Source of the DNA: Oxalobacteraceae bacterium AB_14 | Lineage (GTDB): Bacteria; Pseudomonadota; Gammaproteobacteria; Burkholderiales; Burkholderiaceae_D | Direction of reading: 5' to 3' | Assembly (NCBI GenBank): GCA_000381565.1 | Contig: KB906724.1 | Location: forward strand, 3,303,225 to 3,367,224 | DNA length: 64,000 nt | Shown here: one piece after another, positions 34,673 to 44,800 of the stretch | Position numbering within the stretch: the first letter of the stretch is position 1 | Layout: every line of letters starts with the position of its first letter | Translations under genes and position numbers: made by a program | Notes under the pieces: model-generated | Seen by the model: only the letters and a program-made list of their open reading frames with translations | Database searches by the model: none | What the model was told of the DNA's origin: nothing

Positions 34673-34795
34673 GATGGCCTTTGCGTTGGTGGAATCGTTT
34701 GTCGAATTCCCCTATTTTTCACCGCAAAGCCGGCATCAGCCGCTGCCCTGAAACAAGCCGGCGAACGCCAAGCTATTGATTTCAAAACAAAAATT

Positions 34796-34840
34796 TGGTG
34801 GGAAGTGCAAGTTTCGAACTTGCGACCCCTGCAGTGTGAA
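34796..34840 (-). other. 3' end of a tRNA gene (candidate att site)
   Basis: On the minus strand this stretch reads as the end of a tRNA: the tail of an anticodon arm, a variable region GGGGTC, a T-arm GCAAG-TTCGAAA-CTTGC with a 7-nt loop (34807-34823), an acceptor strand ACTTCCC, and CCA. No matching 5' half or GGGAAGT acceptor strand lies upstream, so it is not a complete tRNA. Integrases often duplicate such 3' halves as attachment sites. Identity would be near Val if the loop reads CAC, but this is uncertain. Confidence 0.6.
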
Positions 34841-35026
34841 TGGAGAAAAGCTGGACAGTATCGGACCTTGGTGGACCAGTCTTCATAGGAGAACACTTGA
34901 TTTTTGTCCGCCGACGTCCGCCAAAATTCGCTATAGTTTTTCATACTTTTTTCATACTCTCCGACTCACAGTCGGGACTGACAAGGACATCAAGTCTATC
35001 GGCCAAGGTACTCAGGGAATAGCTAT

Positions 35027-36193
35027 ATGGACGGCAAGATCGATACCGTTACTGCGCGCAGCAAGCTAAAAGTCAGGCGCGATCCTTATTGGCAAAGAAT
35101 AAGCCACGGGCTGTTCGTTGGTTTTAGAAAGATGTCGAATGATCGGGCTGGTACTTGGATCGTTCGGTACCGAGATGATAGCGGGCGTCAGTTGCGGCAG
35201 ACATTAGGCACGCTCGAACAATTTCCATCCTTCGAACGTTTTGACAAAGCTACGGCCGCAGCAATTAGTTGGCTCAGTCATATCGCCCTCGGCGGTAGCT
35301 CAGAATGCTTTACTGTAATGGACGCCTGCAACTCCTATACGCAAAAAATCAGGGCATTGAAAGGCGACAAACCGGCTGACGATCTTGCCGCACGCTACCG
35401 GCGCTGGGTCAGTGAAGATCCAATTCATCGGATCGAGATGGCAAAACTTAGCCGTGATCACATTAACGCCTTTCGTCAACGCATGGTCTCAGCTCCAGTC
35501 AAAGTCGGCAAGGCCGGCAACACGCGTACTCGCTCGAAGGATACCGTCAATCGTGATATGGCTTCTGTACGTGCCGCGCTGAATATGGCATTCGAAGACG
35601 GGAAAACAACCACCAACCTAGCCTGGCGTAAACCGCTCGCCGCGTTCAAAAACGTCAGCAAACGCCGCGACGTATATTTAGATCGAGAGCAACGCAAATT
35701 ACTGATTGACGCGTCGCCGCAAGATCTTGCGCGCTTTCTCCGTGGACTAGCGATGCTTCCGCTGAGGCCAGGTGCACTTGCCGCGTTAACCGTCGGGGAT
35801 CTGGACACCCGCGTCGGGGTCTTAAAGATTGGAGAGGACAAAAGCGGTAAAGACAGACGCCTCAAACTTCCGCCTGCAATCGCTGAATTTTTAGCGGCAG
35901 CAGCAGAAGGCCGGCCACACACGGAACCACTATTTCGACGCGAGGATGGTCTTGCATGGAACAAAGACGCGTGGAAAAAACCACTGAAAGCAGCCGCATC
36001 GGTCGCACAGCTTCCTACCAGTACGATCGCTTATGCACTTCGGCATTCGGCCATAAGTGATCTGGTACACGGTGGGCTGGATTTGTTGACAGTTGCGCAA
36101 ATCAGCGGAACCTCTGTAGCTATGATCGAACGCCACTATGGACACCTACGCGGAGAAATCGCTGCAGTCGCTCTATCGAAATTGGTACTGTAA
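35027..36193 (+). CDS. Tyrosine recombinase / integrase, plus strand
   Basis: 388 aa. An N-terminal arm-binding domain (LFVGFRKMSNDRAGTWIVRY) and core-binding domain precede the catalytic set: LPLRPGALAALTVGDLD (Arg about 246), EDKSGKDRRLKLP (Lys), YALRHSAISDLVHGGLDLL (about 338) and MIERHYGHL with the Tyr (about 370). Composition is clearly more AT-rich than the DNA to its left, matching the defence island. It begins about 185 bp from the tRNA fragment and is the likely integrase of that island. Confidence 0.87.
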   Translation: MDGKIDTVTARSKLKVRRDPYWQRISHGLFVGFRKMSNDRAGTWIVRYRDDSGRQLRQTLGTLEQFPSFERFDKATAAAISWLSHIALGGSSECFTVMDACNSYTQKIRALKGDKPADDLAARYRRWVSEDPIHRIEMAKLSRDHINAFRQRMVSAPVKVGKAGNTRTRSKDTVNRDMASVRAALNMAFEDGKTTTNLAWRKPLAAFKNVSKRRDVYLDREQRKLLIDASPQDLARFLRGLAMLPLRPGALAALTVGDLDTRVGVLKIGEDKSGKDRRLKLPPAIAEFLAAAAEGRPHTEPLFRREDGLAWNKDAWKKPLKAAASVAQLPTSTIAYALRHSAISDLVHGGLDLLTVAQISGTSVAMIERHYGHLRGEIAAVALSKLVL

Positions 36194-36251
36194 ACCAGTT
36201 CGAATCCGACGGTGTCCGTAGAATCCTCCTATGAGAAATTGGACCGAAATG

Positions 36252-36317
36252 ACTCTCCCCCCCCGCTCTACCCGCCCACGATTGCTCGCTTTGCAACCAC
36301 GGGCGCCGTTTGATGTT
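36252..36317 (+). repeat. Left copy of a direct repeat flanking the helicase operon
   Basis: A pyrimidine-rich segment ending in ACGGGCGCCGTTTGATGTT. The same arrangement, with one base changed in the last 19, is at 54431-54498. The outer part is C-rich and aligns loosely. It lies just after the integrase stop. Confidence 0.45.
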
Positions 36318-36402
36318 AATGATCTGCTATCCCCCTCTGTCAAAATAGTTGTCGCCTCCAGCAATTGGAGTTCTAATCTGCCCTGGGGCGATGGATTTTA
36401 CG

Positions 36403-36894
36403 ATGACGAAATACACCAACGAGAAGAAAGAGCACGCGCTCAGCCAAATGAGCGCGCCGCATAACAAGCCTGTGGCCGAAGTGGCGCAGCTAACCGGAGT
36501 GCCGGAGGCCACGCTGTACCTGTGGCGCAAGCAGGCACGCGAGCAAGGCCGCGCGGTGCCTGGCGATGGGCAAAATCCCGAGCAATGGAGTTCCGCCGAC
36601 AAGTTCGCGGTTGTGCTGGAGGCGGCCCCACTGAACGAGGCTGAATTGGCGGCGTACTGCCGTCGCAAGGGATTGCTGGTGGAACAGCTGGAACGCTGGC
36701 GCACTGAAGTCCACACGGCCTTGACGGCTGGACAGAACCGAGCAGGCGCCACCGAACGTGCGACGGATAAGAAGCGCATCCGGGAGCTGGAAAGGGATTT
36801 GCGCCGCAAGGAGAAGGCCTTGGCCGAAACGGCGGCGCTGCTGGTGCTGTCCCGAAAGTACGAAGCGCTGTGGACCGACGGCGAGGACGCATGA
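36403..36894 (+). CDS. IS3-family transposase OrfA (DNA-binding)
   Basis: 163 aa. An N-terminal helix-turn-helix (KPVAEVAQLTGVPEATLYLW) is followed by a second one (PLNEAELAAYCRRKGLLVEQ) and a leucine-rich coiled coil (IRELERDLRRKEKALAETAA). It binds the IS ends. Its stop overlaps the OrfB start (ATGA), so coupling is by re-initiation rather than an evident slippery A-run. Confidence 0.82.
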   Translation: MTKYTNEKKEHALSQMSAPHNKPVAEVAQLTGVPEATLYLWRKQAREQGRAVPGDGQNPEQWSSADKFAVVLEAAPLNEAELAAYCRRKGLLVEQLERWRTEVHTALTAGQNRAGATERATDKKRIRELERDLRRKEKALAETAALLVLSRKYEALWTDGEDA

Positions 36895-37943
36895 TTGCGT
36901 TGCCGCAGCGCCAGGAGTTGGTCGCCGATATTGAGCAAGCCTGCCAGGATGGCGCCCATCTTGGTTCGGCCTGCGTCGAACTGGGCTTGAGTGCGCGCAC
37001 CGTCGAGCGCTGGCGCCGCACAGGCGAGGTCCGGGGAGATGCGAGACCGACGGCGGCCCGACCGGCACCGGCGCACAAGCTGAGCGAGCAAGAACGCCAG
37101 CGCGTGCTCGACGTCTGCCACGAGGCGCGCTTCGCCGACTTGCCACCGGCGCAAATCGTGCCGCGTCTGGCCGACGAGGGAACCTATCTGGCATCCGAAT
37201 CGTCGTTCTATCGCATACTGCGCGCGGCGCAGGAACAGCAGCATCGCGGCCGCGCCAAGGCGCCGCAGGCCACCGAGCCGCAGCGTCATGTGGCCCACGG
37301 CCCCAACGAGGTGTGGAGCTGGGACGTGACCTATTTGCCCAGCCAGGTGCGCGGCATGTTCTTCTATCTGTACGCCGTCATCGACCTGTTCAGCCGCAAG
37401 CTGGTCGCATGGGAGGTGCATGCGCGCGAGGGCGGCGACGAGGCGGCCGCGTTGATGGAACGGGCTTGCTGGCGCGAGCGCCGCCCCCACAGCAAGCCGC
37501 TGGTGCTGCACGCCGACAATGGCGCGGCGCAAAAGGCGCACACGCTCAAGTCCAAGCTGGAGACGCTGGGCATCACGCCGTCGCACAGCCGCCCCGGCGT
37601 CTCGGACGACAACGCCCATATCGAAGCCTGGTTCCGCACTTGCAAGTACGCGCCAGGCTACCCGCCGAATGGATTCGAGAACATCGAACTGGCGCGGCAA
37701 TGGGTGCTGAAATTCGTCACTTGGTACAACGGCGAGCATTTGCATAGCGGTCTATCCTTCGTGACACCAGAACAGCGCCACAGTGGCCTCGCCGACGACG
37801 TCCTGCGGCAGCGGCGGGACGTCTACGCGCAGGCGCGGGAGCGCCATCCCTTGCGCTGGAAACGACCACCACGCGCATGGCAGGTCGCTGACGAGGTTTG
37901 GCTCAACCCTCCGTCCAAACTTGACCAACGCCGCGCCGCATAA
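36891..37943 (+). CDS. IS3-family transposase OrfB (DDE integrase domain)
   Basis: 350 aa. A helix-turn-helix (ACVELGLSARTVERWRRTGE) and an HTH_21-like region precede the rve domain with the DDE triad: WSWDVTYLP, LHADNGAAQ and DDNAHIEAWFRT, followed by the family YNGEHLHSGL. It catalyses strand transfer. Full length and intact. Confidence 0.88.
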   Translation: MIALPQRQELVADIEQACQDGAHLGSACVELGLSARTVERWRRTGEVRGDARPTAARPAPAHKLSEQERQRVLDVCHEARFADLPPAQIVPRLADEGTYLASESSFYRILRAAQEQQHRGRAKAPQATEPQRHVAHGPNEVWSWDVTYLPSQVRGMFFYLYAVIDLFSRKLVAWEVHAREGGDEAAALMERACWRERRPHSKPLVLHADNGAAQKAHTLKSKLETLGITPSHSRPGVSDDNAHIEAWFRTCKYAPGYPPNGFENIELARQWVLKFVTWYNGEHLHSGLSFVTPEQRHSGLADDVLRQRRDVYAQARERHPLRWKRPPRAWQVADEVWLNPPSKLDQRRAA

Positions 37944-38008
37944 CCTGCTGACGAAAGGACAGAATCGACGCATTCTAAAACCGGACTTATGCGACAACTA
38001 TCTTGACG

Positions 38009-38359
38009 CGCACCGCTATGGCGACATTAAACACGTCTTCCATCACACTCCGGCTCCCGCATCCAGCACGCCCGGGCGGTAGCAGCGGCGCTAACATTGC
38101 GTATACGCCGCTCGACAGGCCTGAGACGGTGGTGCAGAGAGCGCGACTATGACGCCTATCTTGAACAGCGGAGACCGCTAAGCAGAAATTGTGACAATTC
38201 GCGATTTTTCCACCAAGGCAATCTGTTACTCTCTATAACTGACAATATTTATAACAGTAAGTGCTTAGCGTTATCGCCCGCTTTTCGCGTCGGCACCCAA
38301 CTGGCATAAAGTCATTGTTTTATTGCCCCCTGCCCGACAATTAATGCGGAGCTCGCACA
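38009..38359. promoter_or_regulatory. Regulatory region upstream of the five-gene defence operon
   Basis: 350 bp without a gene. A palindrome AATTGTGACAATT lies at 38187-38199. Further on is an AT-rich stretch with TATAAC- and TATTTATAAC-like boxes flanked by CTGTTA and TAACAG. The operon start is about 100 nt beyond, so this is the likely promoter and operator. Confidence 0.45.
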
Positions 38360-41300
38360 ATGACCACGCCAAAACTTTGGCTGACGCAGTTTCTGCAGAA
38401 TCGAGATCTACAGCAACCCGATGGACGGATGTTGTATGCATATCGCCTCGAGGAACAGGAATACGGTGCCCTTCTCGATCTCGTTTCAACTTGGCTCAAC
38501 AACAGTATCCTGCGCAATTCGGGACGCCTTACGCCGGGAGCACCTGAACTATTTGTCCTGTATGGAGCTGCATGGTGGCAGCGGGAATATGCGGGTGGTG
38601 CTTGGCGGTGGGATGACGTAATCACCTCGTTCGGCGGTGATCCGGACTGCTGGTCCACGCAATTCCGAACAGAGTGCGTACAGGTCGGGCTGCACTACTG
38701 GAAACAACATATCCCGACGTCCGGAAAAAGGTACTTTGGTGTTCTGGTCGAACAAGGCGGTTTGCCGCGAGTTCTACTAGCTCAATCCAAAGGGAATATC
38801 TACGGCCTAATCCGGGCTGTCCTCAAACGCGCTGCGCGTCTTGAAGCGGAAGTAGACGAGATCGCCGTAATGGTCACGGACTATCAAGACAAGCTGCCAC
38901 GCAGTTTGCAAAACAATACGGTTCGCCTACTGATTGCACAACTCATCAGCACCGTTCTCGACCTTAAACGGGAATTCAAGTTGAACAAGGGCGACAACGC
39001 GGTGACGCGTCTTGACAAGCTTGAACCTCAATGGCGACGGCGTTTTCCTGTCGCCCTGGACGACCATGCAGCGGTTGCTCTGCTGGGTGATCTCGTCGGT
39101 GATGCAGCCGCAATCGAAACCGAAACGCGCGCAGCGCCTGTGATTGCTGAGCGGTTGCTGGTGGAAGAAGCCGGTGCCTATGCGCTAATCTCTCGCATTG
39201 AATTTCCCAAACTGCTTACGGCCGAGGAACTAGCTGGCTTAATCGGTGTCGACGACAGCTCTCTTCCGTTCCGATTCACAGTGGATCTCAACTTAGACAA
39301 GCAATACCAAGCAGCAGACGTTCGCAAAACACTAGGAACAGGCCCAACGCGTTTTCAATTCGCTGTATGGTGCTCGCAGTGGCGAGGAGATGCTGCAATG
39401 CGAGAGCATTTGCTGAGCATTGCCCTGCCTGGTAAAGAGCCCGTCAGCGTACCTGTGCCCGGAGGCATGGAACTAGATGACGATTCCCCCTGGGTCTTTA
39501 TTTCCAACGGCGATGAATGCACGCTGGTGGCCCAAGGCAGTGCCCGCGTTCGCCAGGATGCGGCATATTTGGTCATCGACAACTCATGGAAAATCGCAGC
39601 TGAAGGTCCGGATAGCACGGTCGAGCACTTAGGTAAATTTGGCAGCGAATCGCTCGAACGGTCTGTATATAAGGTCAGCGGCCTAGGCCTCGTGTCCGGC
39701 GGCACGCACACATTCAGAATCCGCACAGGACAAGCCGGTGTTGAAGCCGAGCGGCCTATTTGGGAAGGGCGTCGCTTCGGTTTCCCCTCCTATCCGACCT
39801 TGGCCTTTTATGGACTGCCAAAGCTGTATCGCTACACTTCCGACGGCACACGAGAGGTTGTCCCTAACCATCAGCTCGAATGGCGAGTAGCAGGCACTGC
39901 ACGTGTCGTCGCCCCTGCCTCAGCTCGAGGGCCAGTCGACGTGCTATGGCGCGTTGATGGCGAGCTACGACTTCGCAGTAGGATGGCAATCCTAGACCGC
40001 CAGTCACTACGATTTCAATCAGGTACGTCGGTGACGGAAGGATGCATTAAAGTTCCAGCCGCTTGGGGGGTTGACGCAGTCACCGTCGATGACCAGGCGC
40101 TGCGCCTGAGTTGCAGGCAGAATGTCGACTGGTTGTCGGTCGAGGTAGATGCTATCAACCATCCGCCAGAATCGGTACGGCTCACTCTCGATTGGAAGGC
40201 ATGTCCGGTTCCCTTCCGCCTCACCGTGCCGTTTCCAGCATCAGGTGGGCGCTTTGTTGACCGCGATGAAAATCGACTAGATGCCCAAGCCACAATCACG
40301 CGCGATCAACTGCTCGGAGTTCGCTTACGCGTGTTCGACTCCAATCCGGATCATCCAGTACAGCATAAGCTGGTTTTCTCATTACGTAGTGCCGGCTTCG
40401 AACGGCTCGCCGCAGCCTTGCCCTCGATTGAGCATATCGTCGAGCTAAAAGATAACCGTGCCGAAGTGCGTCTAATCGACTACCAAACCGACATCAACTC
40501 ACTGCTGAGCCAGACCGATGCGCTCGACGCCGCAGTCACTGTGGAACTTCGGGCCGGGAGGAAGCAGGCTACGGCACTGTTGGTGAAACGTTACGAGTTC
40601 GCTTTAGTGCCAGATAACACCTCCGTCGCAGTCTCCCCATCTGACCTGATACGCCTGCCAATTGCTGCACTAGCTGGCATCGAGTTGTTTGCAGTTCGTA
40701 TCGAGTCGATCCATAGTGATATCGGGATTAAACTGATACAACAACAATCTGAAGGTGTACCTTCGGGTCGTTGGCCCCTCCCTGTAAATGCACGCGACCA
40801 TCAATGGCTAATCTATCCAGCGCACGGCTCAAGCTATAACTTTCGCGCAGTGATGATTGACGGTTGTCAGCTCCAACCGTACATGCCGACTGGCTACGTT
40901 CCAGCACCGGATTCGCTCCAAGAAGTGCTGCAGATAGAAGAACCAGTTCGGCGCAGAGCGATCCTGGCACGCCGACTCGATGCGCTGGCTGATGATTACG
41001 CACATCGCGACTGGCAGATGATTGAGGGGATTTGGTGCAATATTGGGCACCTGACACTTCCAACCTTGGACATCTGGCGAGCCTTCGCCGTGAACCCAGC
41101 AGCGCTCGCCGCATTTGCATGCCGCTGCTGGGAGGGCAAATCACTTGACCAAGTCATGTCCATGTGTGGCCGCTTCCACAGCGAACTGGGGGTTCTCTGG
41201 GAGACTGTTCCATTTCGAACATGGCATGAGGCCTGCGTCAAGCTCCGCGACCAATACAAAGGGCTAATGTCAGCACTGGACCCTGCAGCTCGGGATTCAC

Positions 41301-41833
41301 TAACAGTCGATCGTATAGCGGAAACGCTACGTGGGATTCGCCTGCATTTCCCAGTGCTTCACACCATGCTAGCGTTCATCGCATTCCAGCACACAGGCCA
41401 GGAGGTAGAAATCGTTGCCTCTCTCACGCGCTCTAGGCTACAGGACATAAAGGGACGATTGTGGCATGGTCCAGATGCAGCGATCCAGAATATCTTCTTA
41501 CGCAACTCAGCCGACAGGTCTCCTCCGTCCCTGCCACTGTATAACGAACTTCTCTCCAACCTTAAGCTCCCTGATGCCATAGCTAGCACGGCGTTCACCT
41601 TGCTCTGGGACCCGACCAACCCAAAGGCTTGCGTGGCTAACATACCTGTGCTTCTAGCTCTATGCAGCTGCGCTGGGGTATTGCAACATTGGTGGTGTGA
41701 CTCAAAGCGACTGATTGAGCTACGCCAGTATCGCGACTTCGACCGCGACTGGTTTTCCCATGCTTTCGACCAAGGTGTAGCGATGTGCCTCGCTTCCGGA
41801 GCCGCGTCGACCATCAATATGACAACTAGCTAA
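38360..41833 (+). CDS. Large protein of a Druantia type III-like locus (DruH / STY4851-like)
   Basis: 1157 aa, no catalytic motif seen. The N-terminus (about 1-230) is alpha-helical with LWLTQFLQNRDLQQPDGRML and YGALLDLVSTWLNN; residues 300-780 are beta-rich repeated domains; the C-terminal 300 are helical again. Size, lack of enzymatic motifs and position directly before a 2.1-kaa DUF1998-type helicase match the partner protein of Druantia III, called from memory the STY4851/ECs_5259 group. It probably recognises or presents substrate for the helicase. Six nucleotides separate it from the next ATG. Confidence 0.6.
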   Translation: MTTPKLWLTQFLQNRDLQQPDGRMLYAYRLEEQEYGALLDLVSTWLNNSILRNSGRLTPGAPELFVLYGAAWWQREYAGGAWRWDDVITSFGGDPDCWSTQFRTECVQVGLHYWKQHIPTSGKRYFGVLVEQGGLPRVLLAQSKGNIYGLIRAVLKRAARLEAEVDEIAVMVTDYQDKLPRSLQNNTVRLLIAQLISTVLDLKREFKLNKGDNAVTRLDKLEPQWRRRFPVALDDHAAVALLGDLVGDAAAIETETRAAPVIAERLLVEEAGAYALISRIEFPKLLTAEELAGLIGVDDSSLPFRFTVDLNLDKQYQAADVRKTLGTGPTRFQFAVWCSQWRGDAAMREHLLSIALPGKEPVSVPVPGGMELDDDSPWVFISNGDECTLVAQGSARVRQDAAYLVIDNSWKIAAEGPDSTVEHLGKFGSESLERSVYKVSGLGLVSGGTHTFRIRTGQAGVEAERPIWEGRRFGFPSYPTLAFYGLPKLYRYTSDGTREVVPNHQLEWRVAGTARVVAPASARGPVDVLWRVDGELRLRSRMAILDRQSLRFQSGTSVTEGCIKVPAAWGVDAVTVDDQALRLSCRQNVDWLSVEVDAINHPPESVRLTLDWKACPVPFRLTVPFPASGGRFVDRDENRLDAQATITRDQLLGVRLRVFDSNPDHPVQHKLVFSLRSAGFERLAAALPSIEHIVELKDNRAEVRLIDYQTDINSLLSQTDALDAAVTVELRAGRKQATALLVKRYEFALVPDNTSVAVSPSDLIRLPIAALAGIELFAVRIESIHSDIGIKLIQQQSEGVPSGRWPLPVNARDHQWLIYPAHGSSYNFRAVMIDGCQLQPYMPTGYVPAPDSLQEVLQIEEPVRRRAILARRLDALADDYAHRDWQMIEGIWCNIGHLTLPTLDIWRAFAVNPAALAAFACRCWEGKSLDQVMSMCGRFHSELGVLWETVPFRTWHEACVKLRDQYKGLMSALDPAARDSLTVDRIAETLRGIRLHFPVLHTMLAFIAFQHTGQEVEIVASLTRSRLQDIKGRLWHGPDAAIQNIFLRNSADRSPPSLPLYNELLSNLKLPDAIASTAFTLLWDPTNPKACVANIPVLLALCSCAGVLQHWWCDSKRLIELRQYRDFDRDWFSHAFDQGVAMCLASGAASTINMTTS

Positions 41834-41839
41834 TTGATC

Positions 41840-44800
41840 ATGAAGCCACTCTACTATTCGAAATTGCTGCCGGACATGGCAGAGCGCACCAAACATGCAA
41901 CGGTTAGCCGTCTTGCATTCAGTAACTCTGCGTTGCGCAAGCACCTCCTGAAAGAATTCACCGCTCCTTTTGGTCAATCCAGCAGCTTCTTGGGTGATCC
42001 CGTCTTCGAAGCGACGTTCGGGTGGGAGGCGGCCACTGTAACGATGGACGATTTGGCTGGAAACCTGCTCTCGCCGGCGCTAGTCAACGCCATGGACATG
42101 CCCCCGGCAGAGCTACGCGATGATTATCGGTTTGCAAAAAACGCGAACCCTTACGTTCACCAGTTACAGGCGTGGCGTTTGCTGGCAAATGAATCGCCTC
42201 AGTCAGTCATTGTCACGAGCGGTACCGGGTCTGGGAAAACCGAATGCTTTATGGTCCCGATTCTAGACAGGCTGTGCCGCGAACAGCATGAACGCCGCCG
42301 CCCACTGGTCGGGGTACGCGCATTGTTCCTGTATCCACTAAACGCCCTGATCAACAGCCAGCGTGATCGGCTGCATGCTTGGACTCATGCCTTCGGCGAT
42401 TCTGTGCGCTTTTGCCTTTATAACGGCAACACCGAAAATAAAGTACCCCAGCGAGATCGAGACCAAGTGCCCAACCAAGTGCTCGACCGTGAGACGCTGC
42501 GCGAATTGCCTCCTCCGATTCTCGTGACCAACGCGACCATGCTCGAATACATGTTGGTTCGCGCGCAGGACGCATCAATTCTAGAAAAGTCGAAAGGTGT
42601 CCTCGAATGGATCGTGCTGGACGAAGCCCATAGCTACATCGGCTCACAGGCGGCTGAGCTGGCACTACTGCTGCGACGCGTATTGCACGGCTTCGGCGTC
42701 GAGGCAGGAAAAGTTCGCTTCGTAGCTACTTCGGCGACGATTGGGGATCCAACAGGTGAGGCCGGTAGCAAGCTGCGTACCTTCCTGGCCGACTTGGCCG
42801 GCGTGAACATAGAGCAAGTGCACGTGGTAGCTGGCCAGCGTTCGGTTCCAGCCCTACCTCCGGCCGACGCCCGTCACCATCAGTCATCCCTGAATACTCT
42901 ACAGGAGGTGGCCGCCGAGGCTGACGGTCCAGAACGTTTGTTCAGCGCACTTGCAGGTAACGAGACAGCTCTCAAGCTGCGCACCCGTTTCGCCCAACCT
43001 CCAGATCGTAAGCCGGTGGCGCAACTTTCGGAGCTATGCGATCTGTTGCCAACATTGGGGAAAGATGACGCTTCGGAAAGGCAAACCCGGGCCTTGCAAT
43101 GGCTCGACCTATTGAGCGGTGCAACCAGGCAGCTACCATCGGGAAGACAAGAGCCATTTCTACCCTTGCGCGCGCACTTGTTTCATCAAGTACTAGCAGG
43201 CTTATGGGCATGTGCGGACCCGCACTGCCCGAGCACGGCGGGTAGCCTACTCGACGTTCCAGAATGGCCTTTCGGCAGAGTCTATATGGAGCAGCGCAAA
43301 CGTTGCGAGTGCAACGCACCGGTATTCGAAATCAATTCCTGTAGCGAATGCGGCGAAAGCTTCTTGCCCGCTGTGCTGCGCCTCACGCCGAACGGCTACT
43401 TCCTAGAAGCGACCGATAGCGACACAGTGGATGAATTTTCCTTGGATACGGAAACAAACGATGAGGAGAGTGCCGAAGAAGGCTCCCTAGATGATGCTGA
43501 ATCTCCTAGCCAAATCAGCCGCGTTAAAATAATTATAGCAAATCGGATATTGGGGCCCACAGCAGAAATCCGAGTCGACCACGCAACCCTACAAATCGAC
43601 CCAATCGACAGCAACGCCAGCCTACGTCTCGATATCCGCGAAGAAGTAGCGCAGACAGACGGCCGCACGGCTCTACACTGTCCTTGCTGCAATGAAGTTG
43701 ACAGCCTCAAGTCGCCGCTAGCGCGTCGCGCCATACTCGGAGCTCCTTTCTTGCTAGGACAAATTATTCCGACACTACTTGAGTTCTGCGAGGATGGCGA
43801 ACAGCCACTTAATAAGCCATATCGCGGCAAGCGAATGATCACCTTTACTGACAGCCGCCAAGGGACGGCACGCATCGCCGCGAAGATCCAGCAGGACTCA
43901 GAACGAAACCGGATTCGAGGGCTCGTGCTGGCACGAATTGCCAACCTGAGTAACGGCCCCGAGAACCCGGAAATTCAACAGAAGCTCAAGCAGATTGGGT
44001 TGATGCAGGAGATCCTCTTAAACGGCCCGAATCCAAGCGTGGAAAATCTAATTCGTTCCTTCGAAACGGAGATCGCCGCAGCCAGAGCATTCAAGCCTGT
44101 GGGCTTCAACGACATGACCGACTATCTTACGACCAACGAGCCAGACGTCAAACGGATGTATGAATTCTACCTTGGTCAAGACCCGGAACTGTTCAGCGGA
44201 CCGCATGGCTTGCGGGAATTTTCTAAAATGTTGCTAGCACGTGAATTCGCGCGCCGCCCACGACGCGTCAATAGCAGCGAAACTATGGGACTGGTCGCCG
44301 TGCAGTACCCGAAGTTAGACCTTATCCGGGTGAAGCCTGTTTTAGGTGGCATGTCACTAGATGAATGGAAGGCCTTTTTGAAGATGACGCTCGACTTCTA
44401 TGTCCGTGAAAATACGTGCATCGATTTGCCGGCGTCATGGATGAAGTGGGGAGGCAACAAAGTTCCGCGCAAATATCTGCTTGGTCCTCAGTCAAAAGAA
44501 AAACCCAGCCACCCATTTCTAAAGTGGCCTCAAGTATCCGGAGCACGCCGAGATCCGCGCTTAGCGCGGCTCCTCGCATATGGCCTGAAGATTGACGCAC
44601 GAACCCCGGATGGACGCGATTCTATTGATACACTACTTCGCAACGCTTGGGACGATTTAATCGGCTGCGGTGTCCTCCAAGGCAGCGTAAGCGGCGGCTA
44701 TTTTTTGACCTTCGATGGGATTGGTTTCGCCCCAATTACGCGCGGGTGGATTTGTCCAGTAACGCGACGCATCTTGGATACGACATTTCGGGGCATTACA

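Larger units (their letters stand above)
36338..38008 (+). mobile_element. IS3-family insertion sequence, complete
   Basis: Bounded by 18-bp imperfect inverted repeats: TGTCAAAATAGTTGTCGC at 36338-36355 and its complement (16 of 18) at 37991-38008. Inside are OrfA and OrfB in a minus-one frame relation. No target duplication is obvious at the two flanks. It is more GC-rich than the surrounding island, so it arrived separately. Confidence 0.8.

Noticed and set aside
34796..34840. Complete tRNA gene
   Set aside because: Only the 3' half folds; no D-arm, anticodon 5' strand or matching acceptor strand is present upstream.
36198..36207. GTTCGAATCC resembling a tRNA T-loop just after the integrase
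   Set aside because: No pairing T-stem, acceptor or CCA around it; ten bases are easily chance.
36391..36403. Alternative OrfA start at 36391
   Set aside because: The upstream GGGG is only 2 nt from that ATG; the start at 36403 gives the usual OrfA N-terminus.
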